A stretch of DNA of 64,000 nt from Roseibium sp. (GTDB lineage: Bacteria > Pseudomonadota > Alphaproteobacteria > Rhizobiales > Stappiaceae), in assembly GCA_017643925.1 (NCBI GenBank), contig JAEPML010000001.1, forward strand, positions 1-64,000, in the 5' to 3' direction. The first letter of the stretch is position 1. Every line of letters starts with the position of its first letter. This document shows positions 45,720-55,759 of this stretch, in pieces. Position numbers and translations under genes: made by a program. The notes beneath the pieces were generated by a model. The model was not told the DNA's origin. It saw nothing but the letters and a program-made list of their open reading frames with translations, and did not search any database.

Positions 45720-46367
45720 TCAAGTTTTTTGCGTGGTCTCGCCGGTCTGCAGCTCTGAAGCAGCCGGCAGGAGCCGCTCGGTTGCAAGCAGGATGGAGTC
45801 CTCAATGTCGACCGGAAAGTCGGTGACTTCCAGCTTTCCGTCAATGGACAGAAAGGACAGGCCGTGAACCTGGGTCCAGAGCGGAAATGACGCGCGCAGA
45901 ACGGCGTCGGTAATACCGTCTTCACCGAGATATCGGGCAACTTCCCTGAGCAGGACACCATATGAATTCATACCGACCTGCTTGACCTCGGCGATGCGCC
46001 CGGAATGGGGTTCAGTGCTGAACATCAGCCGAAACGTGTGGGGCTCCCTGATGGCGAAGGAAACATAGGCCCTGCCGATCGCTGCAATCGACTCAATTGT
46101 GCCCCGTGGGTGGTGAGCCGCGTGATTTTCCATGTCGATGCCCAGGCGCGCCAGTCCGTCCCGGGCGACTTCCGTGACCAGGTCCTGCTTTGAAGAAAAA
46201 TGCCGGTAGGGGGCAGCTGTGCTGACGCCTGCCAGGCGGCAGGCATCCGACATGGAAAAGCTGTCCGGCCCATGTTTTTCAATGAGTTCCCTGGCAGCGG
46301 TGACCAGTTGTCCATGCAGATCACCGTGGTGATAGGCCGTCTTTTTCTGGATTTTTTTCTTGGCCAT
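45720..46367 (-). CDS. TetR/AcrR-family transcriptional repressor
   Basis: A 215-residue regulator. The HTH is near 15-60 (AYHHGDLHGQLVTAARELIE, SMSDACRLAGVSTAAPYRHF), with a WHG-like C-terminal domain (TFRLMFSTEPHSGRIAEVKQ, LWTQVHGLSFLSIDGKLEV). The ATG at 46367 is preferred over the longer frame, which runs through the presumed operator. It is divergent from the RND efflux operon and is therefore its likely repressor. The ligand is unknown. Confidence 0.9.
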   Translation of the reverse strand: MAKKKIQKKTAYHHGDLHGQLVTAARELIEKHGPDSFSMSDACRLAGVSTAAPYRHFSSKQDLVTEVARDGLARLGIDMENHAAHHPRGTIESIAAIGRAYVSFAIREPHTFRLMFSTEPHSGRIAEVKQVGMNSYGVLLREVARYLGEDGITDAVLRASFPLWTQVHGLSFLSIDGKLEVTDFPVDIEDSILLATERLLPAASELQTGETTQKT

Positions 46368-46410
46368 GTAGCTTGTTCCGAAATTTTTTGGAGCGAATCC
46401 CTTGTCTAAG

Positions 46411-46451
46411 TTAGTTTCATTAACATATGTTAGCAATAGTAACATAGTTAG
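46411..46451. promoter_or_regulatory. Candidate TetR operators between repressor and RND operon
   Basis: A perfect palindrome TAACATATGTTA (46421-46432) is followed by a near copy TAACATAGTTAG at 46440-46451; TAAGTTAG occurs just upstream at 46408. Two TAACATA-x-TTAG units spaced 19 bp fit a dimeric TetR-family repressor covering promoters in both directions. Confidence 0.6.
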
Positions 46452-46515
46452 ATGCGTTTACATTGTGCCTGCGTAGAGCGGGCCCATCAAAGGCGATCCG
46501 GACGAGGGTGAGGGC

Positions 46516-47715
46516 ATGGCAATGTCGGGCGAAAAGGTCGAGACGGACAGCGGGCAAAAGCAGACAGGTCGACTGAAACGGCTTTCGCGTGGCCTCCTGA
46601 GCCTGACGACATTCTCGGTGAATGTCAGTCTTGCCGCCGCGGCTGTCGTGGTGGGTGTAACGACCATCCAGATGCGGGCCGCCGAAAAGCCCGGGATTGA
46701 AGCCGCGCCTCTCGTCGAAATCCGCACGATCCGGCCGGAGTATAGGTCTGGCTTCGATATCGAACGCAGTTTTGTCGGTCGCCTGGAACCGGCGCGGCAG
46801 ACGAATCTCGCCTTTGAACTCTCTGGCAAAGTCAGCGAAATCGGGTTCGAGGAAGGCGAGCCAGTGAAAAAGGGAGACGTCATCGCCCGGCTCGACACGC
46901 GATCGCTCATGGCGGAGCGCCGCCGACTTACCGCGAGCCGGCAGGCCATCGAAAGCGACCGGGAGCTTGCCATACTCACGTTGGACCGCCGCCGGAAACT
47001 CAAGGATGGCGGACATGTCAGCGATCAGGTGCTCGACCAGGCAAGACTGGCGCTCAGCCGTCTGGACGCGACCCTTGCAGGTATCGATGCTTCGCTGGAT
47101 GCGATCGATATCAATCTGGACAAGTCGGTCCTCTTCGCTCCTTTTGATGGCCGCGTTGGCGCCAGACTGATTGACGAAGGGGCAACACTGTCGCCCGGAA
47201 CACCGGTTCTCAGTCTGCTTGAGGTCGCCCGTCCGACGGTTCGTATCGGGTTGTCGCCGGAAGTCGTGGACGGGCTCGAAAACCAGAGACCTTTCGAAAT
47301 CAGAGTCTCGAACGAAACCTTTTCCGCGAAACTGAAGGGGTTCAGACCGGATCTTCAGGTCCGCACCCGGACGATCGAAACCCTGTTTGAACTGGAAGCG
47401 GCAGACACGATCCCGAGCTTTGGGAGACTGGCCGAACTGAAACTGGTCAAACGGATCGACACCGAGGGCTTCTGGGTGCCGACTTCTGCCTTGAAGGAAG
47501 GGCCAAGGGGACTGTGGACACTGCTTGTTGTTGCGGAGCCGTCTGCTCGTGCTGAAACGCCGGTCATCTCCTATGAGGCCGTGGAGGTTCTCCACGCCGA
47601 CGCTGACAGGTCCTTCGTGCGCGGATCGATTTCCCGGGACACCAGGATTGTGTCCGAAGGGGTCCATCGGGTTGTGGTTGGTCAATCGGTTTCTCTGGAT
47701 CAGGGCGAGGGTTGA
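46516..47715 (+). CDS. RND efflux periplasmic adaptor (membrane fusion protein)
   Basis: A 399-residue adaptor. A cytoplasmic start and membrane anchor (SVNVSLAAAAVVVGVTTIQM) lead into the lipoyl and hairpin domains (GRLEPARQTNLAFELSGKVS, EIGFEEGEPVKKGDVIARLD, coiled coil to RLALSRLDATLAGIDASLDA) and the beta-barrel domain (FDGRVGARLIDEGATLSPGT). It links the inner-membrane pump to an outer-membrane channel not in this window. It is preceded by GAGGG and followed after 3 bp by the pump gene. Confidence 0.9.
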   Translation: MAMSGEKVETDSGQKQTGRLKRLSRGLLSLTTFSVNVSLAAAAVVVGVTTIQMRAAEKPGIEAAPLVEIRTIRPEYRSGFDIERSFVGRLEPARQTNLAFELSGKVSEIGFEEGEPVKKGDVIARLDTRSLMAERRRLTASRQAIESDRELAILTLDRRRKLKDGGHVSDQVLDQARLALSRLDATLAGIDASLDAIDINLDKSVLFAPFDGRVGARLIDEGATLSPGTPVLSLLEVARPTVRIGLSPEVVDGLENQRPFEIRVSNETFSAKLKGFRPDLQVRTRTIETLFELEAADTIPSFGRLAELKLVKRIDTEGFWVPTSALKEGPRGLWTLLVVAEPSARAETPVISYEAVEVLHADADRSFVRGSISRDTRIVSEGVHRVVVGQSVSLDQGEG

Positions 47716-47718
47716 TCC

Positions 47719-50700
47719 ATGGAAACGCTCTTCTTTCGCCAGCCGCGCCTCGTTGCCCTGACGATCCTGGTAATTGCCGCAGCCGGTCTTTCGGCGCTGA
47801 TCGGCATCGGCCGCCAGGAAGACCCGACAATCACCAACATTTTCGCGACCGTGACGACGGTCTATCCCGGCGCCGATCCGGCGAGGGTCGAGGCCCTGGT
47901 GACCGAGAAGATCGAGGAAGAACTGCGCGAGGTAGAAGAGATCGATGTTATCGAATCCACCTCAGGAGCCTCGATCTCCATCATTCAGATCGAATTGCTC
48001 GACACATTGAACGAGGAGGTCATCGAACAGACCTGGTCCGAAATCAGGGACAAGATCGATGTTGCTGTGAGGGGGTTCCCTTCAGGGGTTCTGGAACCGG
48101 AATTCAATACTGAAGGGGCCGGAGCCTTTGCATCGATCAGCGCGTTGGTGCCCCGCCATGGTGACGTATCCGAGGGCGTATTGCTGCGATATGCACAAGC
48201 CCTTTCCGACACCCTGAGAAATGTCCCCGGCACCAAGTCGGTTGAGATTTTCGGAGAGGCGGAGGAAGAGATCCTCGTGCGCGTTGATCCGGCAATCCTG
48301 ACTTCGCTGTCACTGACGGTCGATCAGGTCTCAACTGCGATCCGAAATGCCGATGCCAAGGTGCGTTCGGGACGTCTCCGGGGCCAGAATCGCGAATTGC
48401 TGATCGAGGTTGAAGGCGAAATCGCGGCGCTTGATCGGGTGCGGCAGATTCCGGTCTCCACCAGCGACAACGGCATCGTGACCCGCGTGGGCGACGTTGC
48501 GATGGTTTCAAAGGGCGTGAAGCAGCCGGCGGAGGAGCTGACCTTTTCCGATGGTCGGCCATCCATTCTTGTTGCTGCAAAGATCGCCGACGGTCTTCAG
48601 GTTGATGCCTGGATGGAGCGGGTGCGACAGCGCATTGAAGCGTTCGAAACCGACATGCCGTTTTCCATTGAGCACCAGTTGATCTTCGATCAGAGCACCT
48701 ACACGATCGAACGCCTGTCCGGTGTGGGATTGAACATCGCCATCGGCATGGGGCTGGTGGTTCTGGTACTGCTGGTCACCATGGGGTTCAGGTCGGCCCT
48801 GATCGTCGCCATGGTTCTGCCTGTCGTCACGCTCGCGTCCTTTGCAACGATGAGCATGATCGGATTGCCGCTGCACCAGATGTCCCTTACCGGCTTGATT
48901 GTTGCACTCGGACTTCTTGTCGATGCAGGCATTGTCATGACCGACGAGATCGGTCAGGCCCTTCAAAAGGGTGACAGCCGCAGCGATGCCGTCGCCAAGG
49001 CCGTGCGTCGCCTTTTTGCACCTTTGCTGGCTTCCACGGTGACAACGGCCCTGTCCTTCATGCCGATGGTTTTGTTGCCGGGCCCGCCGGGGGATTTTGT
49101 CGGATCGATTGCCATTGCCGTGATCGTGATGCTGATCTGGTCTTTCATCGTTGCCGTGACGCTGACCGCCGCAATCGCCGGATGGGTTCTGCCAAGGGGT
49201 GGCGGAGAGCCTGACCGCAGGCGCTTCAAATTGTCTTCGCTGGTTTCGGTGCCCTTCAGGTTTTCGCTCAGGCTGGCGATGCACAATCCGGCCAGCTCCG
49301 TTGCCTTTGCGCTGGTTCTGCCGATTGTCGGCTTCCTGAGCATGCCGACCTTGACCGCCCAGTTTTTCCCGGGCGTAGATCGCAACCAGTTCCATATTGA
49401 AGTGGAACTGGCAGACGGTACGGCGATTTCAGAAACATCGCGCACCGTGCTTGAGATCGACCGGTATCTGGCGGACCGGGCCGGCATCGAACAGGTGTCC
49501 TGGGTGATCGGCAAAAGCGCACCGGCGTTTTACTACAACATCGTCGGCAACAGGGACCAGGCACCCGAATTCGCCCACGCCCTCGTTGCCTCCAGCTCAC
49601 CCGAGGCCACCGCAGAACTGGTTCCAGAGCTTCAAGAAGCACTGTCCGCGCGCTTTACCAACGCCCGGATCCTGGTCCGCGATCTCGTCCAGGGACCACC
49701 CGTCGATGCACCCGTCGAACTGCGCCTGGTTGGTCCGTCTCTCGAAGTGCTGAGAGAACGCGGCGATGCCCTGCGCCAGCTGGCATCAAGGATCGAGGAA
49801 GTGACCATTGTGCGCACCACCCTGGATGGCGGTGCCCCGCAGCTCAAATTCGCTGTTGATGAAGACAAGGCGCGCCTCGCTGGCCTGGGTCTCGGTGATG
49901 TCGCGCGACAGCTCGAAGCCATCCTTGAAGGATCGACCGGAGGCAGCCTTGTCGAAGGCACCGAAGAGCTGCCGGTACGTGTCCGCATCGGCGAAGCCGA
50001 GCGCGGCGCCCTTGAAGCGATCGCCAGTCTGCCGCTGCTCCCGGCGCAGGCTCAGGGAGGCGCTGCCGCGTACGAGGGCATTCCGCTTTCGGCCATTGCC
50101 GACATTAGCATGGAACCCTCTGAAGGCCAGATCAACCGGCGCAATGGCGAGCGCACCAACACCGTCCAGGCCTTCGTGCAATACGGTGTTCTGCCTGAAG
50201 AAGCTCTGAAGAAACTGCAGGCGGAAATGGACATTGCGGGATTTGTGATGCCGGACGGCTACCGCATCGAAACGGGCGGCGATTCCGATGCCCGGGACGA
50301 CACGCTCAAGAACCTGATCGGGTCACTCGGACTGATCGTGCCGCTGTCCATCGCGGCAATCGTGCTGACCTTCAACTCCTTCCGGCTGTCGGCGGTTACC
50401 TTTGTGGTGGCGATCCTTTCGGCTGGTCTCAGCATTCTTGCCCTGGCAGTGTTTCAGTATCCGTTCGGCATCAATGCGATTATCGGCGTGATCGGGTCGA
50501 TCGGTGTGTCCATCAACGCGGCAATCATCATCCTGACGGGACTGCAACAGAACACGGCGGCTGCAAACGGCGACCAGTCCGCAATGGTCGACGTTGTCAT
50601 GGGGTCCGGACGTCACATCATCTCGACGACCCTGACAACCTTCGGCGGCTTCCTGCCGCTGATCCTGGAAGGAGGCGGCTTCTGGCCACCGTTCGCCATG

Positions 50701-50883
50701 TCCATTGCCGGCGGCGTGCTGCTGTCGACCGTGATCTCGTTCTACTTCGCACCACCGATGTTCGCGCTGGTCTACGCACGGCCGGGGAAACGATCATCAT
50801 CGGCCGACAGAACAGAGCCGGAAAGGAAGACAGGCATGACCTGGAGCAACGACAATCAGGACGTGGCCATTGCCGCCGAATAG
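47719..50883 (+). CDS. RND efflux pump inner-membrane subunit
   Basis: A 1054-residue twelve-helix RND transporter with two large periplasmic loops; SIGVSINAAIIILTGLQQN and GGVLLSTVISFYFAPPMFAL lie in late helices. The helix-4 proton site, usually VDDAIV, reads VDAGIV (Asp402 kept, Ala403 in place of the second Asp), and the helix-10 Lys of AcrB aligns with Asn933. The remaining architecture, including the first helix RQPRLVALTILVIAAAGLSA and the long repeat structure, is normal. Function as a drug or lipid exporter is expected; the substrate is unknown. Its stop is 22 bp from a convergent methyltransferase gene. Confidence 0.93.
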   Translation: METLFFRQPRLVALTILVIAAAGLSALIGIGRQEDPTITNIFATVTTVYPGADPARVEALVTEKIEEELREVEEIDVIESTSGASISIIQIELLDTLNEEVIEQTWSEIRDKIDVAVRGFPSGVLEPEFNTEGAGAFASISALVPRHGDVSEGVLLRYAQALSDTLRNVPGTKSVEIFGEAEEEILVRVDPAILTSLSLTVDQVSTAIRNADAKVRSGRLRGQNRELLIEVEGEIAALDRVRQIPVSTSDNGIVTRVGDVAMVSKGVKQPAEELTFSDGRPSILVAAKIADGLQVDAWMERVRQRIEAFETDMPFSIEHQLIFDQSTYTIERLSGVGLNIAIGMGLVVLVLLVTMGFRSALIVAMVLPVVTLASFATMSMIGLPLHQMSLTGLIVALGLLVDAGIVMTDEIGQALQKGDSRSDAVAKAVRRLFAPLLASTVTTALSFMPMVLLPGPPGDFVGSIAIAVIVMLIWSFIVAVTLTAAIAGWVLPRGGGEPDRRRFKLSSLVSVPFRFSLRLAMHNPASSVAFALVLPIVGFLSMPTLTAQFFPGVDRNQFHIEVELADGTAISETSRTVLEIDRYLADRAGIEQVSWVIGKSAPAFYYNIVGNRDQAPEFAHALVASSSPEATAELVPELQEALSARFTNARILVRDLVQGPPVDAPVELRLVGPSLEVLRERGDALRQLASRIEEVTIVRTTLDGGAPQLKFAVDEDKARLAGLGLGDVARQLEAILEGSTGGSLVEGTEELPVRVRIGEAERGALEAIASLPLLPAQAQGGAAAYEGIPLSAIADISMEPSEGQINRRNGERTNTVQAFVQYGVLPEEALKKLQAEMDIAGFVMPDGYRIETGGDSDARDDTLKNLIGSLGLIVPLSIAAIVLTFNSFRLSAVTFVVAILSAGLSILALAVFQYPFGINAIIGVIGSIGVSINAAIIILTGLQQNTAAANGDQSAMVDVVMGSGRHIISTTLTTFGGFLPLILEGGGFWPPFAMSIAGGVLLSTVISFYFAPPMFALVYARPGKRSSSADRTEPERKTGMTWSNDNQDVAIAAE

Positions 50884-50905
50884 CGGCAAGCGTGGAGCTC
50901 CGCTC

Positions 50906-51859
50906 CTAGCGGCTGCTCCAGCGCGAGAACAGCGACGTCGACAGGACCCGCTTGCTGTCGTCTTCACGAATGACGAGCTCGCCCGATTCAATCAGGCCGC
51001 CCTGGGTCGACAGGGTTTCGGCCATCAGCTCGTGGATCGAGACGAAACTTGAACGGATCGCATAGGCCGTCAGGATCATGAAGAGCGAGTCCTTTGCCAG
51101 CAGCTGCTGAAGGTCGGACAACATGCCCGGCAGGCTCGTGTAAAGATCCCAGACTTCACCTTTCGGTCCGCGGCCATATTTCGGCGGATCGAGAATGATC
51201 CCGTCATAGGTGTTGCCGCGCCGAACCTCCCGCGCGACAAACTTCGAGGCGTCCTCGCAGATCCAGCGGATCGGCAGGTCTTCCAGGCCGGACAGGCTCT
51301 GGTTTTCGCGCGCATAGCCGATGGCTTTCTTGGACGCATCGACATGGGTGACCTGCGCCCCTTCGGTCGCAGGGAGCAGCGAGGCGAGGCCGGTATAACC
51401 GAACAGGTTGAGGATCTTCAGCGGCTTGTCCTTCGCGCGCTCGCGCTCGGCTCGTACCTTGGAATTGACCCAATCCCAATGGGCGGCCTGCTCCGGAAAC
51501 ACGCCCACATGGCGGAAGGACATGAAGCGGCCATTGTAGCGCACCGGTCCATAGCTCATCGGCCAGGTTTCCGGAACGTTGCCGGAGAACTTCCAGCGAC
51601 CGGGGCCTTCTTCTTCGGTATCTCCGGAAAAAACTGCGTCTGCCCGGTTCCAGACGCTGTCCTTCAGGCGGCGGCTGCCCATGGCCTGGGGTTCCGGCCG
51701 GATGATCGAAAACCGGCCGTAACGTTCAAGCTTCTCACCCTGGCCCATGTCGAGCAACTTGTAGTCCTTCCAGCCTTTGGTCTCCAGGATGACCGGCCAG
51801 GACTGGCTTGGTGCCTGTCCGAAGGGGGCGAAAGAAGGGGCGCTGGTCTTGTCCGCCAC
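50906..51859 (-). CDS. Class I SAM-dependent methyltransferase (RlmI/RlmK-like core)
   Basis: A 317-residue methyltransferase. The N-terminal ~140 residues (SWPVILETKGWKDYKLLDMG, WPMSYGPVRYNGRFMSFRHV) precede the SAM core: motif I ILNLFGYTGLASLLPATEGA, acidic strand THVDASKKAIGYARENQSLS, and motif IV IILDPPKYGRGPKGEV. The DPPKY motif points to methylation of a base in RNA, as in RlmI/RlmK-type enzymes; no PUA domain is seen. The exact target is unknown. Confidence 0.88.
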   Translation of the reverse strand: MADKTSAPSFAPFGQAPSQSWPVILETKGWKDYKLLDMGQGEKLERYGRFSIIRPEPQAMGSRRLKDSVWNRADAVFSGDTEEEGPGRWKFSGNVPETWPMSYGPVRYNGRFMSFRHVGVFPEQAAHWDWVNSKVRAERERAKDKPLKILNLFGYTGLASLLPATEGAQVTHVDASKKAIGYARENQSLSGLEDLPIRWICEDASKFVAREVRRGNTYDGIILDPPKYGRGPKGEVWDLYTSLPGMLSDLQQLLAKDSLFMILTAYAIRSSFVSIHELMAETLSTQGGLIESGELVIREDDSKRVLSTSLFSRWSSR

Positions 51860-51942
51860 GATGATCTCTTCTCGGATGTGAACTCGAATTGAGGTTTCGC
51901 CTTAGTCGTCTCTGGTCACAAGGTCAATCTTTTGCTGCCCGG

Positions 51943-51976
51943 CAAAGAAAAGGGCGGGGTGACTGGCACCCCGCCC
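51943..51976 (-). terminator. Intrinsic terminator after the third MCP
   Basis: Ten perfect pairs GGGCGGGGTG / CACCCCGCCC (51952-51961 and 51967-51976) with loop ACTGG, and on the minus strand TTTTCTTT following the stem. It lies 22 bp after the MCP stop. Very strong. Confidence 0.92.
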
Positions 51977-51998
51977 TCCATTCGCGCTGAGAAGAAAA

Positions 51999-54434
51999 TC
52001 AGGCGGCTGCAACCTCGGAGAGGAAGCGCTCGACTTCGTTCTTCAGCTCGTCCGTTTTTTCCGTCAGTTCGCCGGAAGCGGACAGAACCATGTCTGCCGA
52101 AGAGGACGTCTGGTCGACAGCCTGCGACAGCTGCGTCATGGAAGACGTAACGGCTCCCGTGCCCTCGGCTGCGCGCTGAACGTTCTGCGAGATCTCGGCT
52201 GTTGCCGAACCCTGCTGTTCGACAGCGGACGCAATCGCGGACGTGTAGCTGTTGACCTCTGTCATGGTCTCGGCGATCTCGGCAATTGCCACAACGGAAT
52301 CCTTCGTCGCCGCCTGGATCTCGGTGATCTGGGAGCTGATTTCTTCCGTTGCCTTGGAGGTCTGCGTTGCTAGTTCCTTCACCTCAGCAGCAACAACCGC
52401 AAATCCCTTGCCGGCTTCACCGGCGCGGGCGGCCTCGATCGTTGCGTTCAGGGCGAGCAGGTTGGTCTGCTCGGCAATTGCCTGGATGAGGGTGACAACT
52501 TCACCGATTTTGGTCGCCGCTTCCGCAAGACCCTCAACCTTCTGGTTGGTTACCCGCGTGCCGGTTGTTGCCCGATCCACGATCTCGGTTGTCTGGGCGA
52601 CCTGCCGGGAGATCTCGCCGATCGAAGCGGCCAGTTCTTCCGCAGCACTTGCAACGGTCTGGACGTTGTTCGTCGTCTCGTTGGAAGAGGACTGCGTTTC
52701 GGTCGCGTAGCCGGCGCTGTCCCGAGCGATTTCGGTCAGGGCCTGAGCGGTTGAGTCCAGGCCACCGGCGGTGGTCTCGACAGAACCGAGAGCATCTTCT
52801 GCCTTGGTGCGGAAGGAGTGGATCAAGCCGTCGATCCGTTCCTGGCGTTCCTGGCGGGCCGCTTCCTCGCGTGCGTTCTGCTCCTGCAGCTCAGCGCGCT
52901 CGACTGCGTTGTCCCGGAAGACCTGGACCGTCCGGCTCATGCCGCCGATCTCGTCACCCCGGTCGATGCCCGGAATGTCGACCTCGTTGTCGCCGTTCGC
53001 CAGGCGATCCATGACATTGGTGATGGTCCGGATCGGCCGGGTGATAGCCAGATTCAGGATGATCGCCAGGCCGACGCCGCCGATCGTGGCAAGTAGAATC
53101 GTGACCAAGATCTGAACTTCCGCGAAGTCAGCCGCCGACGACGCAGCTTCGGACTGAGAAGCGGAGATGGCCGCGATCTCTGAGCTGACCTGACCGGTCA
53201 GGGCATCAAGCTGCTGGCGTTTTTGCGTCAGGTCACCCTTGGCAACGAGCATCTCGTTGAAGGCCTTGTCGAACGTGGAAACCGATGCCGGGATCTGCTT
53301 AATCGTGTCGGCAGCGGCCGGCAGCACGTTGGCGAAGGCCAGCATCACCTTTTCAAGCTTTGCAAGATTCGCGATTTCAGCTTCAGCAGCACTCGGATCC
53401 TGGATGCCGAAGTTGCCGAACAGATTCAGCGTCTCCCTTTGCGCTCTCAAGGCGGCGTTCTTCAGATTGTCCGCTTTTGCCGCAATAGCACGGATTGTTG
53501 CAAGCCGCGTGTTTGCGGTCATAGCAATCTGCTTGGAATCGTTGACGGCGCTCGTGGCCTGGGTGCGAATCTCACGCGCCAGCTGCATCACAGGTTCCAG
53601 AGAAGAGCCAACCGCCGTGCGTGCTTCGTAAGCCTCGGCGAACCCAAGATCTTCTGCCAGTCTTGCAATCGACGCCTGCAGTTTCTTGGTGGCGCCAGCC
53701 AGTTGCGCGACAGTCTTCTTGTCAATGCCTTTAATGTCGCGATACCGCATTTCCTTGGTGCGCGCGACAAGATCGTCTGCAACTTTCAGGGCCTGAACCT
53801 GAGCCTCGTCCTGAAGATTGCCACTGCCTTCAAGATAGGCGAGCTGGATGCTGATCACTTCTTCCTGAAGCTCAAAGACGCTGCGCATCATGGTGTTGGC
53901 ATCATCAAGCGTGCTGTTGGCGGTGAACACCTCGGCACTGACCTTTTTCTCTTCCTTCTTCACCGCATCGGCAATGGAAGCGGAGAGACCCTCCAGGTTT
54001 CCGGTGCTTTGCTTAAGCATGGAAAGACGTTCGGCCTGCTGACCTGTCTGCGAAACAACCTCGTCAAAGGTTGTGTTGAATTCCTTCACCGCGGATTGCG
54101 CGGTCGCAACCTGATCGGATGCAGCCGGATCGTTGGCAACGCGCTCGCCGAGGTCCCGCAGGGACGCGCTGAGTAGACCAATCTCCATGCGAACGGCTTC
54201 TGCACGCTCGCCTGTTGGATCGTTGAGATAGTCTTCGCGTTTCAGTGATGTTGCCTGAACCTGGGCTGCGACCTCTGATGAAGCGTCTGCTACAACAAAG
54301 CGCGATGACAGGTTGGAAAGTGCCAGGAAACCGACACCCCCGACAACAGCTGTGAGAAGAAGGACGGCCAGAAAACCGCCGCCGACTTTATAGCCGAACT
54401 TCAGGTCGACCATCGTTTTCAAGATACGTTTCAT
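51999..54434 (-). CDS. Methyl-accepting chemotaxis protein with long helical periplasmic domain
   Basis: A 811-residue chemoreceptor. A membrane helix near 18-40 is followed by a ~390-residue helical periplasmic domain, then a second membrane helix ([20 protein letters not shown]) near 445, HAMP ([20 protein letters not shown]), and the signalling domain with tip [20 protein letters not shown] near 690. The periplasmic domain has the size and heptad character of helical bimodular (HBM) sensors, which sense organic acids in some relatives; this is inference. No CheR pentapeptide is present. It ends at a strong terminator, so it is monocistronic. Confidence 0.92.
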   Translation of the reverse strand: MKRILKTMVDLKFGYKVGGGFLAVLLLTAVVGGVGFLALSNLSSRFVVADASSEVAAQVQATSLKREDYLNDPTGERAEAVRMEIGLLSASLRDLGERVANDPAASDQVATAQSAVKEFNTTFDEVVSQTGQQAERLSMLKQSTGNLEGLSASIADAVKKEEKKVSAEVFTANSTLDDANTMMRSVFELQEEVISIQLAYLEGSGNLQDEAQVQALKVADDLVARTKEMRYRDIKGIDKKTVAQLAGATKKLQASIARLAEDLGFAEAYEARTAVGSSLEPVMQLAREIRTQATSAVNDSKQIAMTANTRLATIRAIAAKADNLKNAALRAQRETLNLFGNFGIQDPSAAEAEIANLAKLEKVMLAFANVLPAAADTIKQIPASVSTFDKAFNEMLVAKGDLTQKRQQLDALTGQVSSEIAAISASQSEAASSAADFAEVQILVTILLATIGGVGLAIILNLAITRPIRTITNVMDRLANGDNEVDIPGIDRGDEIGGMSRTVQVFRDNAVERAELQEQNAREEAARQERQERIDGLIHSFRTKAEDALGSVETTAGGLDSTAQALTEIARDSAGYATETQSSSNETTNNVQTVASAAEELAASIGEISRQVAQTTEIVDRATTGTRVTNQKVEGLAEAATKIGEVVTLIQAIAEQTNLLALNATIEAARAGEAGKGFAVVAAEVKELATQTSKATEEISSQITEIQAATKDSVVAIAEIAETMTEVNSYTSAIASAVEQQGSATAEISQNVQRAAEGTGAVTSSMTQLSQAVDQTSSSADMVLSASGELTEKTDELKNEVERFLSEVAAA

Positions 54435-54622
54435 CCGATCCCCGCAGTGTCGAAAGAACTCTATTTCAACACTCAGTATCCACGGGGCGAATGAATATTG
54501 GGTAAACTATTATGAAAATTGTAGGTATTATGCCTCGGGTCTCTTAGTGTTAAATTTAGTTAGTCTCTTGCTCGCATTCGTTTTATTTGTAGGGCCAATT
54601 TAGTACTGGTTGCATTGCAGCA

Positions 54623-55381
54623 TTACGTGTGTTGGCCACCATTGATGTGTATTTCCGCGCCCGTAACGTAAGACGAACGGGTTGAGCAGAGATAGAAGAT
54701 CGTATCGGCGACTTCCTCCGGCAGGCCAAGTCTTCGCAAAGGAATGTCTGCAATCAGGTCTTCCGTTCCCGGGGACAGGATCGAGGTGTCGATCTCTCCC
54801 GGTGCAATGGCGTTGACGCGAATGCCGTGCGGACCGAAATCAGAGGCCATTTCGCGGGTCAGCGAAGCCAGCGCCGCCTTGGAACTGGCATAGGCGGTTC
54901 CGGCGAAGGGGTGTACCTTCACACCGGCAATGGATGTCACGTTGACGACCGAGCCCTTGGCTCTCTTCAACTCGTCGAACAGGCCACGCGCCAACAGGAT
55001 CGGTGCAAAGAAGTTCACCTGAAAGACCGTGTGCCATTCTTCCTGGGACGTATTCAGCGAACTGAGGCGCTCGCCGTCCGGTCCTTTGGGGCTGATCCCC
55101 GCATTGTTCACCAGGGCATTGAGGCGGGAGCCGTTTGACTTCAGCCTTTCGCGGATTTCCTCAACCGCAACGGCAAGGCTGTCCGGGTCGGCCAGATCGA
55201 CCTGGATGTGGTCTTCCGGACCCATCGGCCAGGGGCACTTGTCGGAAAAGGCCTGGCGGGAGCAGGTGATGACACGCCAGCCTTCGGCGGAAAACCGTTT
55301 GACGGTTGCGTGTCCGATCCCACGGCTGGCGCCTGTAAGAACAAGTGTCGGCCTAGTGTCGCGGCTTGCGGTATCGGTCAT
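54623..55381 (-). CDS. SDR-family oxidoreductase
   Basis: A 252-residue classical short-chain dehydrogenase. NAD(P) loop: VLTGASRGIGHATVKRFSAE. LNALVNNAGISPKGPDGERL is the NNAG block, and the catalytic Tyr-Lys is in AGTAYASSKAALASLTREMA, with Ser in VVNVTSIAGVKVHPF. The C-terminal segment RSSYVTGAEIHINGGQHT is typical. Substrate is unknown. It is divergent from the bfd-bfr genes. Confidence 0.94.
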   Translation of the reverse strand: MTDTASRDTRPTLVLTGASRGIGHATVKRFSAEGWRVITCSRQAFSDKCPWPMGPEDHIQVDLADPDSLAVAVEEIRERLKSNGSRLNALVNNAGISPKGPDGERLSSLNTSQEEWHTVFQVNFFAPILLARGLFDELKRAKGSVVNVTSIAGVKVHPFAGTAYASSKAALASLTREMASDFGPHGIRVNAIAPGEIDTSILSPGTEDLIADIPLRRLGLPEEVADTIFYLCSTRSSYVTGAEIHINGGQHT

Positions 55382-55502
55382 TTCGAATCCTTGCTGGTCG
55401 AGATAGACTCAGAAAAAGTTGACTTTTATAGTATGGTTTCGTTATTGCGCAGAAATTCGCTCATGCCAATATGTCCGTGAAAGGGACATTTCTGACCTCG
55501 CA

Positions 55503-55745
55503 ATGATCATTTGCTCCTGTAATGTTTTGTCTGACGAGCAGCTTCGCAAGGCCGCGGAGGAAATGCGGGCTGACCCGAACGGAAAAGTTCCGACACCGGG
55601 CGCTGTTTTCCGTCATTTGGGATGCCGGCCGCGTTGTGGAAGTTGTTTTCCTTCCGTCATTGACATCATTCATGAAAAGGGGTCTGAAGGTGTGAAGAAC
55701 GAGGAACCGCGGACGGAGCGCCAGAAGCGCGCTGCAGGCCGGTAG
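55503..55745 (+). CDS. bfd: Bacterioferritin-associated ferredoxin
   Basis: An 80-residue [2Fe-2S] protein. The N-terminal [20 protein letters not shown] and the later [20 protein letters not shown] supply the four cluster cysteines in the Bfd pattern (C-x-C...C-x2-C), plus one additional Cys. It reduces haem in bacterioferritin to release stored iron. The true start is the ATG at 55503; the longer frame upstream is noncoding. It lies 14 bp before bfr, forming a two-gene operon. Confidence 0.93.
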   Translation: MIICSCNVLSDEQLRKAAEEMRADPNGKVPTPGAVFRHLGCRPRCGSCFPSVIDIIHEKGSEGVKNEEPRTERQKRAAGR

Positions 55746-55759
55746 TCAGGAGAGGGTCC

